This document shows, in pieces, positions 15,001 to 24,947 of a DNA stretch of 64,000 nt. The position numbers and the translations under genes were made by a program. Numbering within the stretch: the first letter of the stretch is position 1; the number at the start of each line of letters is the position of its first letter. The DNA comes from Bretschneidera sinensis (lineage: Eukaryota; Streptophyta; Magnoliopsida; Brassicales; Akaniaceae): positions 100,773,373 through 100,837,372 of the forward strand of contig CM043704.1 in the NCBI GenBank assembly GCA_023935145.1. Reading direction: 5' to 3'. The notes beneath the pieces were generated by a model. It was not told where the DNA came from. It did no database searches and saw nothing but the letters and a program-made list of their open reading frames with translations.

Positions 15001-17015
15001 CTTAAATCATATCTATGTTTGTGGACATTCACAGGCCAATTAGTTCGTTTTGGGATAGAGGTGTTTCTGCTCAACATGTCTTCATATAATTTCATAATCT
15101 TAATAGTCATCTTTTATGTTAATTTGAATACATATAGTCAGGGTAACTAATAGCAATTGATTTCACAAGCAGTTTCATAAATGGCAGTTTAGGAACTGTA
15201 TGAAGTAACACCATGCACTGACAATTTTGGATGCTCGATTTTTGGAACTGATAGACTGGTTTTGTAATCACATGATACTATGTTTGAACGAACCAGGAAT
15301 TTAGAAGATTCGTGGTTGGGTCCATGGAGATATGTGCTTCTGGGAGAATGGTCAAACTGCAAGCACCTGAACTCAGTACATAAGAAGCTGGTGCATGGTC
15401 TGAAATCTAAATGCAAATTGGACGCAAATGAGACTCTTCTTAAAGTTATTCTTGGAGGTGGAATGGAGAGCTTTAATGAATCATGTATTGCACAGCTTTG
15501 TCTAAAGAATGGTTGCTACATTGGTACAGTTGGATATTGTCATGAAGATAGTTGTAGAACACCACCTAACCAGTCAAACGGAACTGAAAATCGGTATGGG
15601 CTGGCCTTACAACTGATACATGAAGCAATGGATGAACTGGAAGAGAAAGAGGATGGAAATAGAGAACCGATAATTCTTGTATTGGATTGTGAGGTGCAGG
15701 TGGGTCTTGCTTCATCCTCCTATCTTAGTATGTTTTTTTTTTTCCTCTCAAATCAGTCCCTAAACAGCATTCCACCACCTGGTAGAGTCCTAGTAAGCTT
15801 TTGAACCAAATGAAAATATTTTAACTGATCAGATCCACTGATTAGATTGTTAACTGTTTGCAGATGCTTCCTTGGGAGAATATACCAATACTAAGAAACC
15901 AGGAGGTTTATCGCATGCCTTCTGTTGGGAGCATATCTGCAACACTCGATAAAAGCCGCCAACATCAAGAGCAAGTTGGGCAGATTGTTGCTTCCTTTCC
16001 TTTGATAGATCCTTTGGATGCATTTTATTTGTTAAATCCCAGTGGTGATCTCAGCAGTATGCAAGTTCGGTTTGAGAGCTGGTTCAGAGATGAAAAATTG
16101 GAGGTAATTCCTTGTTCTCCTTTATGGTCTGAAAGTGAGTGACAAAGGTCAAGAATTTAAAATAGAAATACCAGTTAGCCTTTGTACTGCCCTTAACATG
16201 TACAAAATGCACATCTTCTTATTGTTATCATAATATGTAACTGAATTCGTAAAGGATATTATATATTCATTAAATTATGTATCCTCTGAATAAATTTGCA
16301 GGGGAAGGCTGGATCTGCACCCACAGCTGAAGAATTGGCTGCAGCCTTGAAAAGCCATGACCTCTTTATATATTTTGGCCATGGAAGTGGTATGCTTGAT
16401 CTAATACTCTAATTTGCAATGGCATCATGTCTGCTTTATATATGCATTCCCTCTTCTTTGTCTTTTCCTTGCTTGATGTTGAATTTGAATTCGGTGTCTG
16501 GTTTTACAGGGGCACAGTACATTTCCAGGCATGATATCCAGAAATTGGAAAAGTGTGCAGCCACCCTCCTGATGGGATGCAGTAGCGGTTCTCTTTTTCT
16601 AAATGGGTGTTACATTCCACAAGGTACTCCACTTTCGTATCTGTTAGCTGGTTCTCCTGTTATCGTAGCGAATCTATGGGAAGTAACAGACAGAGATATT
16701 GACCGATTTGGCAAGGCCATGCTCGATGCTTGGTTGAGAGAAAGATCAACTCCTGTTGATTGTGTGCAGTGCAATTTAGTTGTGAAAGAGTTTGAAGCCA
16801 TGAGTATAAAAGGCAATGCTAAGAAGAAATTCTCAAGAAAGAAATTACCTGATACTTGTGACAGTGGTTCATGTAAGTATTACTGTGACCATAGGCCAAA
16901 AATTGGGTCATTTATGAGTCAGGCTCGAGAAGCTTGCACACTCCCTTTCTTAATTGGGGCATCACCAGTTTGTTATGGTGTCCCAACCGGTATAAGAAGA
17001 AAAAAGGACTTGTAG
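1..17015 (+). CDS. ESP: Separase (ESP1/AESP), 5'-partial, 24 exons in window
   Basis: Cysteine endopeptidase (family C50) that cleaves the cohesin kleisin subunit at anaphase onset and in meiosis. Exons by splice signal and frame: 1-42, 205-339, 446-948, 1510-1615, 1766-1891, 2587-2880, 2989-3099, 3308-3529, 3585-3758, 3897-4043, 4130-4498, 4600-4689, 6001-6264, 6379-6502, 6623-7429, 8953-9184, 10983-11085, 12910-13107, 14171-14540, 14655 or 14664-14898, 15297-15699, 15864-16103, 16302-16389, 16510-17015. They join into about 1962 residues with no stop; the family in plants is about 2100-2200, so roughly the first 200 are outside. The catalytic His lies in FGHGSGAQY (codon 16380-16382) and the catalytic Cys in [10 protein letters not shown] (codon 16578-16580), on separate exons. 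A cysteine cluster [11 protein letters not shown] is coded near 7290-7330, and a Lys/Ser-rich disordered stretch precedes it. Small exon boundaries are less certain than the C-terminal identity. Confidence 0.95.
1383..1431 (-). mobile_element. Micro-retroposition: 15-bp insert with 17-bp TSD
   Basis: Separase intron 3. An exact 17-bp direct repeat (tttgattcattgctttt, 1383-1399 and 1415-1431) flanks ttttataagtaataa at 1400-1414. Read on the minus strand the insert contains ACTTATAAAA, the same 3' end as the larger LINE copy at 23407-23959. Confidence 0.7.
2915..2962 (+). mobile_element. Micro-retroposition: 12-bp insert with 18-bp TSD
   Basis: Separase intron 6. A direct repeat of 18 bp with one mismatch (2915-2932, 2945-2962) flanks acttataaaaaa at 2933-2944, which matches the local LINE 3' terminus in plus orientation. 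Confidence 0.7.
5487..5532 (+). mobile_element. Micro-retroposition: 14-bp insert with 16-bp TSD
   Basis: Separase intron 12. agtttacctctacttt (5487-5502) and its copy with one mismatch (5517-5532) flank cttctcaaaaaaag. The tail differs from the ACTTATAAAA type, so the donor is probably another retroelement family. Confidence 0.6.
7663..7712 (+). mobile_element. Micro-retroposition: 14-bp insert, diverged TSD
   Basis: Separase intron 15. Direct repeats at 7663-7680 and 7695-7712 (15 of 18 identical) flank acttataaaaaaaa. The three mismatches suggest an older event than the others. Confidence 0.6.
8630..8658. repeat. Poly(T) tract
   Basis: About 27 consecutive T in separase intron 15 (7430-8952), an intron in which I see no other structure than the micro-insertion near its start. 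It may be the tail of a degraded retroelement in minus orientation; no flanking duplication was recognised. Confidence 0.8.
9380..10165 (+). mobile_element. L1-type LINE relic (ORF2 C-terminal part)
   Basis: Lies in separase intron 16 (9185-10982), sense orientation. Broken reading frames still give the characteristic end of plant LINE ORF2: a [12 protein letters not shown] motif near 9465-9500, then [20 protein letters not shown] and [14 protein letters not shown] at about 9675-9785, then [19 protein letters not shown] and WNVSF...HDWEL at about 9965-10095. Several frame breaks and missing pieces show it is dead. It explains most of the intron's extra length. Confidence 0.8.
11314..11360 (-). 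mobile_element. Micro-retroposition: 13-bp insert with 17-bp TSD
   Basis: Separase intron 17. taaggagttgatacttt (11314-11330) and a copy with one mismatch (11344-11360) flank ctttttgagcggg, i.e. cccgctcaaaaag on the minus strand. The tail resembles the CTCAAAAA type at 5503-5516. Confidence 0.55.
11740..12393. repeat. Dispersed AT-rich repeat, copy 1
   Basis: Separase intron 17. Its right half (about 12150-12390: atccaacaaaatatat, a cacgtgatcatcc-like stretch, tttacaattgattttgagaa, then a block ending gatttgaatc) reappears in the same order and orientation at 39170-39505. The two ends show a weak inverted resemblance around gattcgaatt/gattcaaatc, so a non-autonomous DNA transposon is possible. 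No coding capacity was recognised. Confidence 0.55.
13245..13347 (+). mobile_element. tRNA-derived SINE
   Basis: Separase intron 18. It has a pol III A box TAGCCCAATTG (13255-13265) and a B box AGTTCAAATCC (13300-13310) at normal spacing, then an A-rich tail at 13336-13346. The 9-bp repeat tatttgcat at 13236-13244 and 13348-13356 is the likely target site duplication. The element is about 103 bp in total. Confidence 0.82.
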
Positions 17016-17798
17016 CATTATTTCTATGATGATAAAAGTAGCAACTTACTGAACTTGGCTTGGAAGTGTTTTTTTCTTTTAATTTCGGGTCTCAATTTTT
17101 TGTAATTAATATTACATAGCTAAACTACAATGCAAGTTTTGCATACACTTGTCTCAATGTAATTTAGCTGAATGATTTAAAGCCCACTAAAAATAACATA
17201 TTCGAGTTGAGGTTGGTTAAGTCAAATTTTTCCACTTTATTTAAAAATGCATTATTTTAAGTTGATGTGTTTAAATGAGTGTGTTGGGTTGGATGTTACA
17301 TATTCTAAACCCACCAATACCCATTTATGGTTCAGTTATTTGGGTTTGAAACCACAAGAAGTTATCCAAACTCACTTAAAATCTGGGTGGGTAAATAGGT
17401 TTGAGTAAATTTTGCAATCTCTATTAATGTTTAACAAATCGAAAATGGAATTTTATTTTAAATTTGATGATTTGTTTTAATGAGCGAGTAAAAAACAGAA
17501 AATGGAATGAGATTTATTTTACTTTAACGAGTGAGTGTTGGAATTATGAAATATTAAAGTTGGGTGTCAAAACAATCATTACCCATTTTTGTTGCGTAAA
17601 TCAAAATGGATTCAGTAAGTTTTTCATTTCACAGTGATATAGAGGGAAAAAAGAACAAAATTAGTATAGATTTTACCTTTTGCTTTTTCATTTTAAGTAA
17701 TTATTTTGATGAAAATGAATGAACAATGTTAATCTTTTGAGAACTCTCTTCAAAAGTATGCTAATTTACGTACTCAATATCTAACAGCCATAAGAGAT
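17016..17798. other. Convergent 3' intergenic region
   Basis: Separates the separase stop from the TFIIS-like stop, so it must hold both 3' UTRs and polyadenylation signals. It is AT-rich with a GGGTTGG/CCCAAC-type degenerate repeat at about 17170-17420. I see no gene in it. Confidence 0.6.
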
Positions 17799-18932
17799 CT
17801 AGCAAAACTTCCAACGGTTATTACAGTTGACACATGTGGCATATGTTGTCATAGGCTCATCAGCACTTCTTGTCTGCTTTTGGTTGTAAGTTGTCCTCCT
17901 CTGCCCACATCGCCCACACTTGAACTGATCAGTTGTAGCTTCTGGTGCGCCTTCTCTTTCGCAATCAAACAAAGCTTTCTGTTTCATGCTTTGAATTACA
18001 AGTTTCCTCTGATTACTTGCCATTTCAAGTGCAGTCAAGTTCACTATTCTCTCTGGCTTGACATGTCCAAGAAGAATTTTCCTCCTGAAATCTGGGTTTT
18101 TGGGATCTTTAATGTTGAAAATTACAGATCTATAGTTAGCAGCAGTCTTTGCCCCTTTACATTCCCCCCACTTTTCAAACATCACAGATTCTACTGCAGT
18201 GGCAACTCGAATTGGGTCACATTCGGAATTTATTTCTTCCTGAAAATCTTGGTCAGAAACTTCAGTAGAAACCTTGGACAAAGCCTCAAATAGTTGTTCT
18301 CGTATTTTGTCTCTCAACCCATCGTAGGTTTTAATAAATGAAGTGATCAGTTTGATGGGGGCTGGAGTCTTGACCTTGTTCTCAACATTGTCAGCTTTTG
18401 GTTTGGAACCCATGTTAACAGATGTTGGCTTCTGTTTTTTCTCTGATTTTGGTGAACCAACTGTTTGATCAATGTTCTCAACCTTTCGCTTGGAACCGTT
18501 GTTTACAGATGTTGGTCTCTGTCCTTTCTCTGATGTTTGTGTACCGCCTGTTTGATCAATCTTGACAGGTTTTGGGTAGGAAGCCTTGTTAGCAGATGTT
18601 GTCCTGTGTCTTCTCTGATTTTGGTTTACCAGCTGTGTGATCGATGTTCTTGACAGGTTTTGGCTTGTAAGATTTGCCTTTTTTGATAACAGATTCTGGG
18701 CTCTGAATTCTTTTCTTGTTCTCATTCTCATTGTCGAGTTGGTTGGTGATTGCTGTTTTCCAAATCTTTCTGAGGTCAGAAGCACAATCCTGGATTTGTT
18801 TTCTTGGGTGTTTGGCCGAGACTTGGAGACATTTAGCAACCTGAGAGTTTGGTCAGAAGCACAATCCGCCGATGCCGCTGCGTCTGCCGCTTTCTTGGCG
18901 GTTTCGTATATCTTCAACAAATCTTTCTCCAT
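17799..18932 (-). CDS. TFIIS-like transcription elongation factor with broken domain I
   Basis: TFIIS reactivates stalled RNA polymerase II by stimulating cleavage of the nascent transcript. One intronless frame of 377 residues. Start chosen at 18932 because MEKDLLKIYETAKKAADAAA is the family's N-terminus; an upstream in-frame ATG at 18986 would add 18 hydrophobic residues not typical of TFIIS. The central polymerase-binding domain (about residues 205-325, DKIREQLFEAL onward) and the C-terminal zinc ribbon with CGRCGQR, the acidic hairpin RSADEP and CVNCNNRWKFC are intact. Domain I is not: its end is present only in another frame (about 18606-18846) and its middle is missing. The in-frame linker holds 29-30-residue repeats. 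A TATA box lies upstream. It could be an expressed divergent paralogue or a recent pseudogene that kept an open frame. Confidence 0.85.
   Translation of the reverse strand: MEKDLLKIYETAKKAADAAASADCASDQTLRLLNVSKSRPNTQENKSRIVLLTSERFGKQQSPTNSTMRMRTRKEFRAQNLLSKKANLTSQNLSRTSITQLVNQNQRRHRTTSANKASYPKPVKIDQTGGTQTSEKGQRPTSVNNGSKRKVENIDQTVGSPKSEKKQKPTSVNMGSKPKADNVENKVKTPAPIKLITSFIKTYDGLRDKIREQLFEALSKVSTEVSDQDFQEEINSECDPIRVATAVESVMFEKWGECKGAKTAANYRSVIFNIKDPKNPDFRRKILLGHVKPERIVNLTALEMASNQRKLVIQSMKQKALFDCEREGAPEATTDQFKCGRCGQRRTTYNQKQTRSADEPMTTYATCVNCNNRWKFC
18375..18680 (-). repeat. Imperfect coding tandem repeat in TFIIS-like linker
   Basis: About 87-bp units coding KPVK.IDQT.G....SEK.Q.PTSVN. Two units are in the gene frame, one partial unit lies closest to the central domain, and the unit at about 18590-18680 is readable only in the shifted frame (PKPVKNIDHTAGKPKSEK). 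The repeat therefore shows exactly where a 2-bp loss restored the frame, near 18601-18606. Confidence 0.75.
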
Positions 18933-19074
18933 TGAAGAAAAACTAAGCAAAGGAAAATTGTAAGCAATCAGCAAGAGAAAACACAATGTAGTCCAAAATC
19001 TAAAGAAGAAGAACTTCGTTTAGATTTTGGGTTTTTTCCTCTGCTTTGCCAAAACTTAAGAGACCTTAATGCTA

Positions 19075-19082
19075 TATTTATA
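19075..19082 (-). promoter_or_regulatory. TATA box of TFIIS-like gene
   Basis: TATAAATA on the minus strand, about 143 bp upstream of the chosen start. This is compatible with a real promoter rather than a promoterless retrocopy. Confidence 0.5.
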
Positions 19083-19169
19083 GGCTTTCCTTCGACCGAC
19101 AGTGTGATGCCCTTTTCAATCCTTGCGAGGATGGGATTCGGTTCTTCCGATTCTTGAAAGGATTCCATT

Positions 19170-21180
19170 ACAAACTTGTCATATTTTTTATGGAACTTCT
19201 GGTAACATTATTACTTTACTAGCAAGTTACAATTCTGTTTCAACTTAATTTCAAGGAGTTTAATTAACAAGAAGGATGAGATGTGCATGGGTAGGTGATG
19301 GACCCAAGATTTTATTTCTGAAGGGGCCTAAGTATATAAAATATTTCTATAATTATAAGTTATGTTAATTACATTCGGGTATGAGTATCGGATATGGGTA
19401 CATGTCCGAATGTCAAATTTTTTTATTTTTAATATTTTTAATCAATTTTCTTTTAATCTAGATGTCAGAGTATCATACTCTTGTCCGAGAGTCGAGGGTC
19501 TGATATAGGTATGACAAGGTAAAATGAATAGTCTACGTAACAAAAATCATAAGTAATAGTTTCGCACTAGTACAGACAATACATGGAGAATGATACCATG
19601 ACCGGCCTCCAATCAAGGCTGAGATGGGCGAGCTGAAGAGCAGTGGCTAATATCTTTTTAAAAAGTAAACTCAACAAAATCTATTTCATATAAAAGCAAC
19701 AAAAAAATCATTATTTTAGATAATATGTGAAAAAGAAAATTATCTTGATAAAGAGATTCTTTTCTCTATTTTAATTTATTAACTAACAAAGGAATATAGC
19801 AAGACATGATAAAAGAGGACACATTAAATCACATCTTATGGAATTTTATTTGTTAATAGGTCCTAAATTTCATCAAGTAAAATATTTTATTTTAAAAAAA
19901 TTCAATATCAGACATAAAAATATCTTCTAAAAGTCTTATATTTGAGTGTTTGCGTGTGTATTTATATGTTGTAATCAACTCAAGTAAATTGATTCACTTG
20001 AACTCACTCATATAATTAACAAATCAATTTCAAACAGTTTGAATCGATCTTGAATATAGTGTGGCTTGATTTAATAAAGATCAAGCTTCTTAAGATAGTT
20101 TTTAAATTGAGCTCTTATTTTAGTTTGGCACAACTCAACTTAAATCAATACATTAATATAATTATATTCATATTCATATGATTTTATTTTCAATTTTTTA
20201 CTTAATTTTTTAAATTTAAATAATATATATTTATGGATATATTGTGTTGTGTGGATGTTGCCTCTATTTATTCAACATCTCCTGTTCATTTACTCAACAA
20301 GAGCGTCTTTTCAACGTGAAATTCATCATTTTTATTTTTATTTTTCTTTCTATTCACTTGTATCTATTATGTTTTATCGATTTTGTTTAGATTTTTTCTT
20401 TAAAAAAAAAAAGAAGGATAATAATTTTTTTTGTGAATACCTCTGGATTCTGTTTAGTCCTCTTTTTTCCGTTTCTGAGGTTTTTTTAGTTTCTTAATAA
20501 AAATAAATAACGACATTCTACTTAAATAATGGCCACATGTAATAAATATGAAAGAGCCATAGAATTTCTCAATTTTAACACATTTGTACTTGTTAGAACG
20601 TGGAGAATCCGTCATAACATTTGTCAGTTGAATCATAGGCTATAGCCTGACATTTAAACATTATCTTTTCTCAATTGGTGTATGCCATAGAGAATCCGTC
20701 AGAGGAATCACTACACTGCATGATCAGTGATTCAAAAGGTTCTCACAAACGTCAACATTATTATGTTGTCGTCTCGTTTGTTTCCTCTGAATAAATGAGA
20801 ATGGCAACATGATTTCCGAGCACATGTTTAGTATTTTTACTATAAGAATATACAAGCAAATTTTACAATGAAATTAACAATAGTGTAATTGGTGATGAAG
20901 AAATTGCATGTTTACAAAGGCAAATTCCAGATACAAGAAATTCATAGTTTACCATACAAGGGGGATACATCGAAAAGGTAATTATGAAACTAAATCTTTT
21001 TTTAACAGTAATTATGAAATTAAATCTAAAAATTACACAACAGAAGAAGAGAAATAATCATCATTTTCACTTCCCAGTTGCCCACCCAGTCAATCACAGA
21101 ACATGCAATTTAATTGAGTAAATGCATGCTAGTGTAAAAAGTTCAATCCTTTATGTTTGTCTAAATTTCCATCTAAAACT
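19170..21180. other. Intergenic region, no gene seen
   Basis: AT-rich. At about 19370-19510 there is a degenerate repeat based on CGGATATGGGTACATGTCCGA, a type often seen in plant retroelement debris. A 10-A run lies at about 20402. The right end holds the 3' UTR of the DUF1644 gene. Confidence 0.5.
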
Positions 21181-21240
21181 ATACACCTACATGACCTTTT
21201 CCTGGTACCTCCTCTTTCCAGCGTGACTTTGAATCTATGA

Positions 21241-22302
21241 TCAGTTAGCTTCTCTACGCCTCCTCCTCCTAGCAGAACGTCCTAAAAGAACTCTGCCACT
21301 GCGGCGAAGGCGGCTAACTAATGATATACCACCATCATCACCATTATCATAGTTGCTATCACTGTCATCCTCTTGATCAGACGATTCCAAACCACCAACA
21401 GCATTTTCATCCGATGAGCGCGGATAGATCCTCTCGGACTGCCTCAGCCGTCTACCGAGGTCATTCCCTGATGGACCAAATGCATGCAATAGGAAGAAGA
21501 CATTCACAAGATTGCTATCAAAGCCTACCTCAAAACCTCCATTTCTCTCTGCAGCATCTGCATCACCACCATCCTCTTCATCCGAGTCAAAACCATAACG
21601 ATTCCCTTCTATTACATAATCACCTAAAACCATCGCCCCTGGCATTGTTGACCTTATTGTGCTGATTACATCATCCCGCTCCCGCTCCCGCTCAAGCCTT
21701 CTCCATTTCTGTTCAAGAGTGGGATCCACTTCACGTGGCCGAGCCGACGGGTGTTCCGCCTTCATGTGTTTCCTCAACTCCTTGAAAGTTCCAACAAAGG
21801 AGCAGTCATCCTGCATGCAGTTCCTCTTTTTTGCATTTAAATATTCTCGTGCAGGTTCCACAACAGTCCACCCTTTCACCTGGCCCCTGCAAAGCGGGCA
21901 TGCAAGCTCCGTAACTTCGCACTTCTCTACAGGCCAAATGGTATCCGGGGCAGCAATTAGACTGTCAACCTCATGCAAGGGTTGTCCCTGATTGGAAGAG
22001 ATTACTTTAGTGTAGGCATTCTTGTATTGGTCAAGACAGTTGGAGTACCGAAAGCTAGTTCCACACATGTACGGTCGGCAACCCTTGTCATGAGATGAAC
22101 AAAGGAGAAGAACAGCATTGTGAGGACACTCCATGCAAACAGAACATGTTGCATCTTCCCAGTCTTTCTTAACGAGAGCTTTAGAGCATTTTTTTGGGTA
22201 CAAGTCCTCTGAGATACCCTGATCACAGGATGGCAAAGAGTATGGGCTTGGCCTGAGTTGTCTGGAAGAAATCCTGCGTCGTCCTCTGCTACCTTTAGCC
22301 AT
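21241..22302 (-). CDS. DUF1644 family protein (zinc-finger-like)
   Basis: Plant-specific family of unknown biochemical role; some rice members have been linked to salt and drought tolerance. 353 residues in a single coding exon. Near residues 40-95 is the DUF1644 signature: CSVCMECPHNAVLLLC, then a Cys-containing stretch ending SNCLDQYKNAYTK. Then ACPLCRGQVKGW and a C2H2-like C..DCSFVGTFKELRKHMKAEH. After that come an Arg/Glu-rich helix (QKWRRLERERERDD), acidic runs and a basic tail (RSARRRRRREAN) that may act as a nuclear localisation signal. The start at 22302 follows directly after a 3' splice site (cttcag at 22315-22320, minus strand), so the leader is interrupted just before the ATG. The Cys pattern resembles a RING but I would not claim E3 ligase activity. 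Confidence 0.9.
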   Translation of the reverse strand: MAKGSRGRRRISSRQLRPSPYSLPSCDQGISEDLYPKKCSKALVKKDWEDATCSVCMECPHNAVLLLCSSHDKGCRPYMCGTSFRYSNCLDQYKNAYTKVISSNQGQPLHEVDSLIAAPDTIWPVEKCEVTELACPLCRGQVKGWTVVEPAREYLNAKKRNCMQDDCSFVGTFKELRKHMKAEHPSARPREVDPTLEQKWRRLERERERDDVISTIRSTMPGAMVLGDYVIEGNRYGFDSDEEDGGDADAAERNGGFEVGFDSNLVNVFFLLHAFGPSGNDLGRRLRQSERIYPRSSDENAVGGLESSDQEDDSDSNYDNGDDGGISLVSRLRRSGRVLLGRSARRRRRREAN

Positions 22303-23011
22303 TTCTGACCACACCTGAAGACAAATAATACAAAATCTCATAAACACAACGATATCTTAAATTCATGTAAGCTTAAAAAAATCCCATTATCAGCAAACCA
22401 ATCTTATAGGAGCAGAAAAGCGTATTTAGCAATTCACACATTGATACAGGAAGAATGCAGTTAATTTTTCAGGCTATTGCTCCATGTCAGACTAGCACTG
22501 CTTACATTATCAGTGTTCTACCCCATGATGAAGAAGTCCAACAGTATGTCATACCACCTACCAGTCAATGGCTATGTTTGGAGACAAGGATTTAAGTAAG
22601 GTTGGCTTCAGTTATCAATCATCAACATTCATTCTATAATTTTCTAATATCTCAAATCAATCCTCAAATCTTCACCGTGCAATCTTATTCTACCTAAACC
22701 ATACTTCAAGGACATCGTATGAAGAGTATGAAGACGACATCAACAAAGGTTAAAAAAATCAAGGTTATGCCTAATGAAGAAAAAGTAGAGAAAAGACTCA
22801 GAAATCATGATTGCCTAACACAGGAGCTTTCAAGGAATTACAGCAACAGTAAGGGCAACCAAAGTATAACAAAGTGGGAAAACTTCTCATTCAAGCTGCC
22901 ACACAGCAGGGACATATAGTAAAGGGAACTGGTTTTCTACCATTGTCAAATAAATAACACTTGTTTAATTTCGCTTTACCCTCAAATTAGAACAAAGAGC
23001 ACCTCAAAAGA

Positions 23012-24068
23012 CAAGATTTTTATATAAGACCTCAACGAAAAGATATTAAGGTGGGGAAAATCATCCTTGAGAGTGGGATAAATGAGCTAACAACTCTCAT
23101 GGTCCTTGATGGTAACCCCACCTTATGCATCAAGATTTTACCAATTCGCCCAAATTGTTCTTAAGTACTCTTGTTGAATTTATCAATCACAGAATATAAG
23201 ATGACTTAAGGAGAGCAGCAACAATTCCAAAAAAAAGGGCATGACCTCCTGCTTAGCAAGATTTTTTTATAAGACCTCAAAGAAAAGATATTAAGGGGGG
23301 AAAACCATCCTTGAGAGTGGGATCAATGAACTAACAACTCTCATGGTCCTTGATGGTAACCACACCTTATGCATCAAGATTTTACCAATTCGGCCAAATT
23401 GTTCTTTTTTTTATAAGTAAATAAATTGTATATATAAAAAGACACACCAAGAGGGTGCAACCAATGTACAAGGACTACCTATAAGAGAGAAGCTCCACAA
23501 AATCTACTAAATCTAGGTCATTTACAAAAGAATGCCCATTGACCCAAAGATTAAGGGCGTTGAACCAGCTTTCCCTAATTACCAAAATAGACTTCTCAAT
23601 ACCATCAAAAACTCAACGGTTCATTTCATTCCAAACTAACCAAAAAATCGAAAGAGGAATCATAGAGTAAGCCTTCTTAAGACTATTAGAAGCCTTAAAA
23701 CCACTCCAAGTCCAAATTTCATCTCTCACAGAACAAGCAAAAACCCAAGAGATACCCAACACCTTATAAGCCATTTCCCACAAAGCTCGCGCCAAAGAAC
23801 ACTCCAACAAAGATGAAAAAGGGACTTGCCACAACTTTTGCAAATAAAACGCCGATTCACTACAATCCCCCCTCTTTTGTGTAAGTTGTCTAAAGTGAGA
23901 ATTTTCTCCCACAAAGCCTCCCAAGCAAAAAAAGTCACTTTAGTTGGAACCTCGGAGCGCCAAATTGTTCTTAAGTACTCTTGTGGAATTTATCAATCAC
24001 AGAATATAAGATGACTTAAGGAGAGCTGCAACAATTCCAAAAAAAGGGCATGTCCTCCTACTTAGCAA
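23012..24068. repeat. 245-bp tandem duplication, second copy split by a LINE
   Basis: Copy A is 23012-23256. Copy B starts at 23257 and resumes after the LINE at 23960, ending near 24068. The copies differ at only a few bases. The insertion sits in one copy only, so the order was duplication first, retroposition second. Confidence 0.85.
23407..23959 (-). mobile_element. 5'-truncated L1-type LINE with TSD
   Basis: Minus-strand ORF2 C-terminal zf-RVT region: FFAWEALWEKILTLDNL, KRGGIVVNRRFICKSCGKS, then in another frame ...ALWEMAYKVLGI and IFWLVWNEMNR, then FDGIEKSILVIRESWFNA and a short tail ending TTTACTTATAAAAAAAA. The 13-bp TSD ccaaattgttctt is at 23394-23406 and 23960-23972. Frameshifts and stops make it inactive. 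Its 3' end matches the ACTTATAAAA micro-insertions elsewhere in the window. Confidence 0.88.
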
Positions 24069-24187
24069 GTCTTGCTTCCTTGAGTAAGTCTCCTGTTATT
24101 TCCCCTCCCAGTTACTTCTTATTCACTTCCCTGCCATACATACATATATTTATACATGCAAGTGTGAATACATATGTACATATATAC

Positions 24188-24325
24188 ATCAATGTATATA
24201 TTGCATGAACTTGGCCACAGTACACAATTACTCCTAGTTTCGCAGTACATATATATATCAATGTATATATTGCATGAACTTGGCCACAGCACACAATTAC
24301 TCTTACTAGTTTCGCAGTGATGCTA
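24188..24325. repeat. 69-bp tandem duplication
   Basis: atcaatgtatatattgcatg followed by aacttggccacag recurs with a 69-bp period (from 24188 and from 24257) inside the DUF1644 leader intron. A related 28-bp stretch (tccattcacccaccacctca) also occurs at about 24360 and 24568. Confidence 0.8.
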
Positions 24326-24947
24326 ATATTTCCCAAACCTAACAATGACCCATATGGTAATCCATTCACCCACCACCTCAACACATGCAGCACCAAGCTA
24401 TGCATATATCGATCTCCAAAGTCTAGTGTGTAAATTCCACACTATCAAGGCTTTTGTGGCCAGTCCTGAAAGACACTGCAAACAATGTAGACTATCTTTA
24501 AGGATAAAGAGAAACAGAGGTTCTCATAGAACTATTACCTTATAAAGGGGCAACACTAGATGTTGATCCATTCACCCACCACCTCAGCACATTCCATCCA
24601 ACTCGGTACTCTAGCCCTTTCACTTTCTTTCCTTCTAGAGACACCATAAAACAAAAATAAAGGGGCAACATTCCAGAAAATATGTCCATCAACATTGAAG
24701 GTCTAGCCCGGACAATAAAATAAAACACATCCCAAGCATTGCATGATAAATACTAATCCCCATGCAAATGTAAATAGGCTCTAAACTTTCAATCCTTCAA
24801 CATTACAAACCAAGCCTAACCAACAAAAACAACACATCCCAAGCCTTGCACAAAATGATTAACCCACTTGCACGTGTAAATTTGCTCCAACTCTTTAACT
24901 TCATGCATATATTTACTTCTTTGCTTGGTACACTATCTAATATTCTT

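Noticed and set aside
18637..18963. Plus-strand frame of 108 codons
   Set aside because: Antisense shadow of the TFIIS-like gene.
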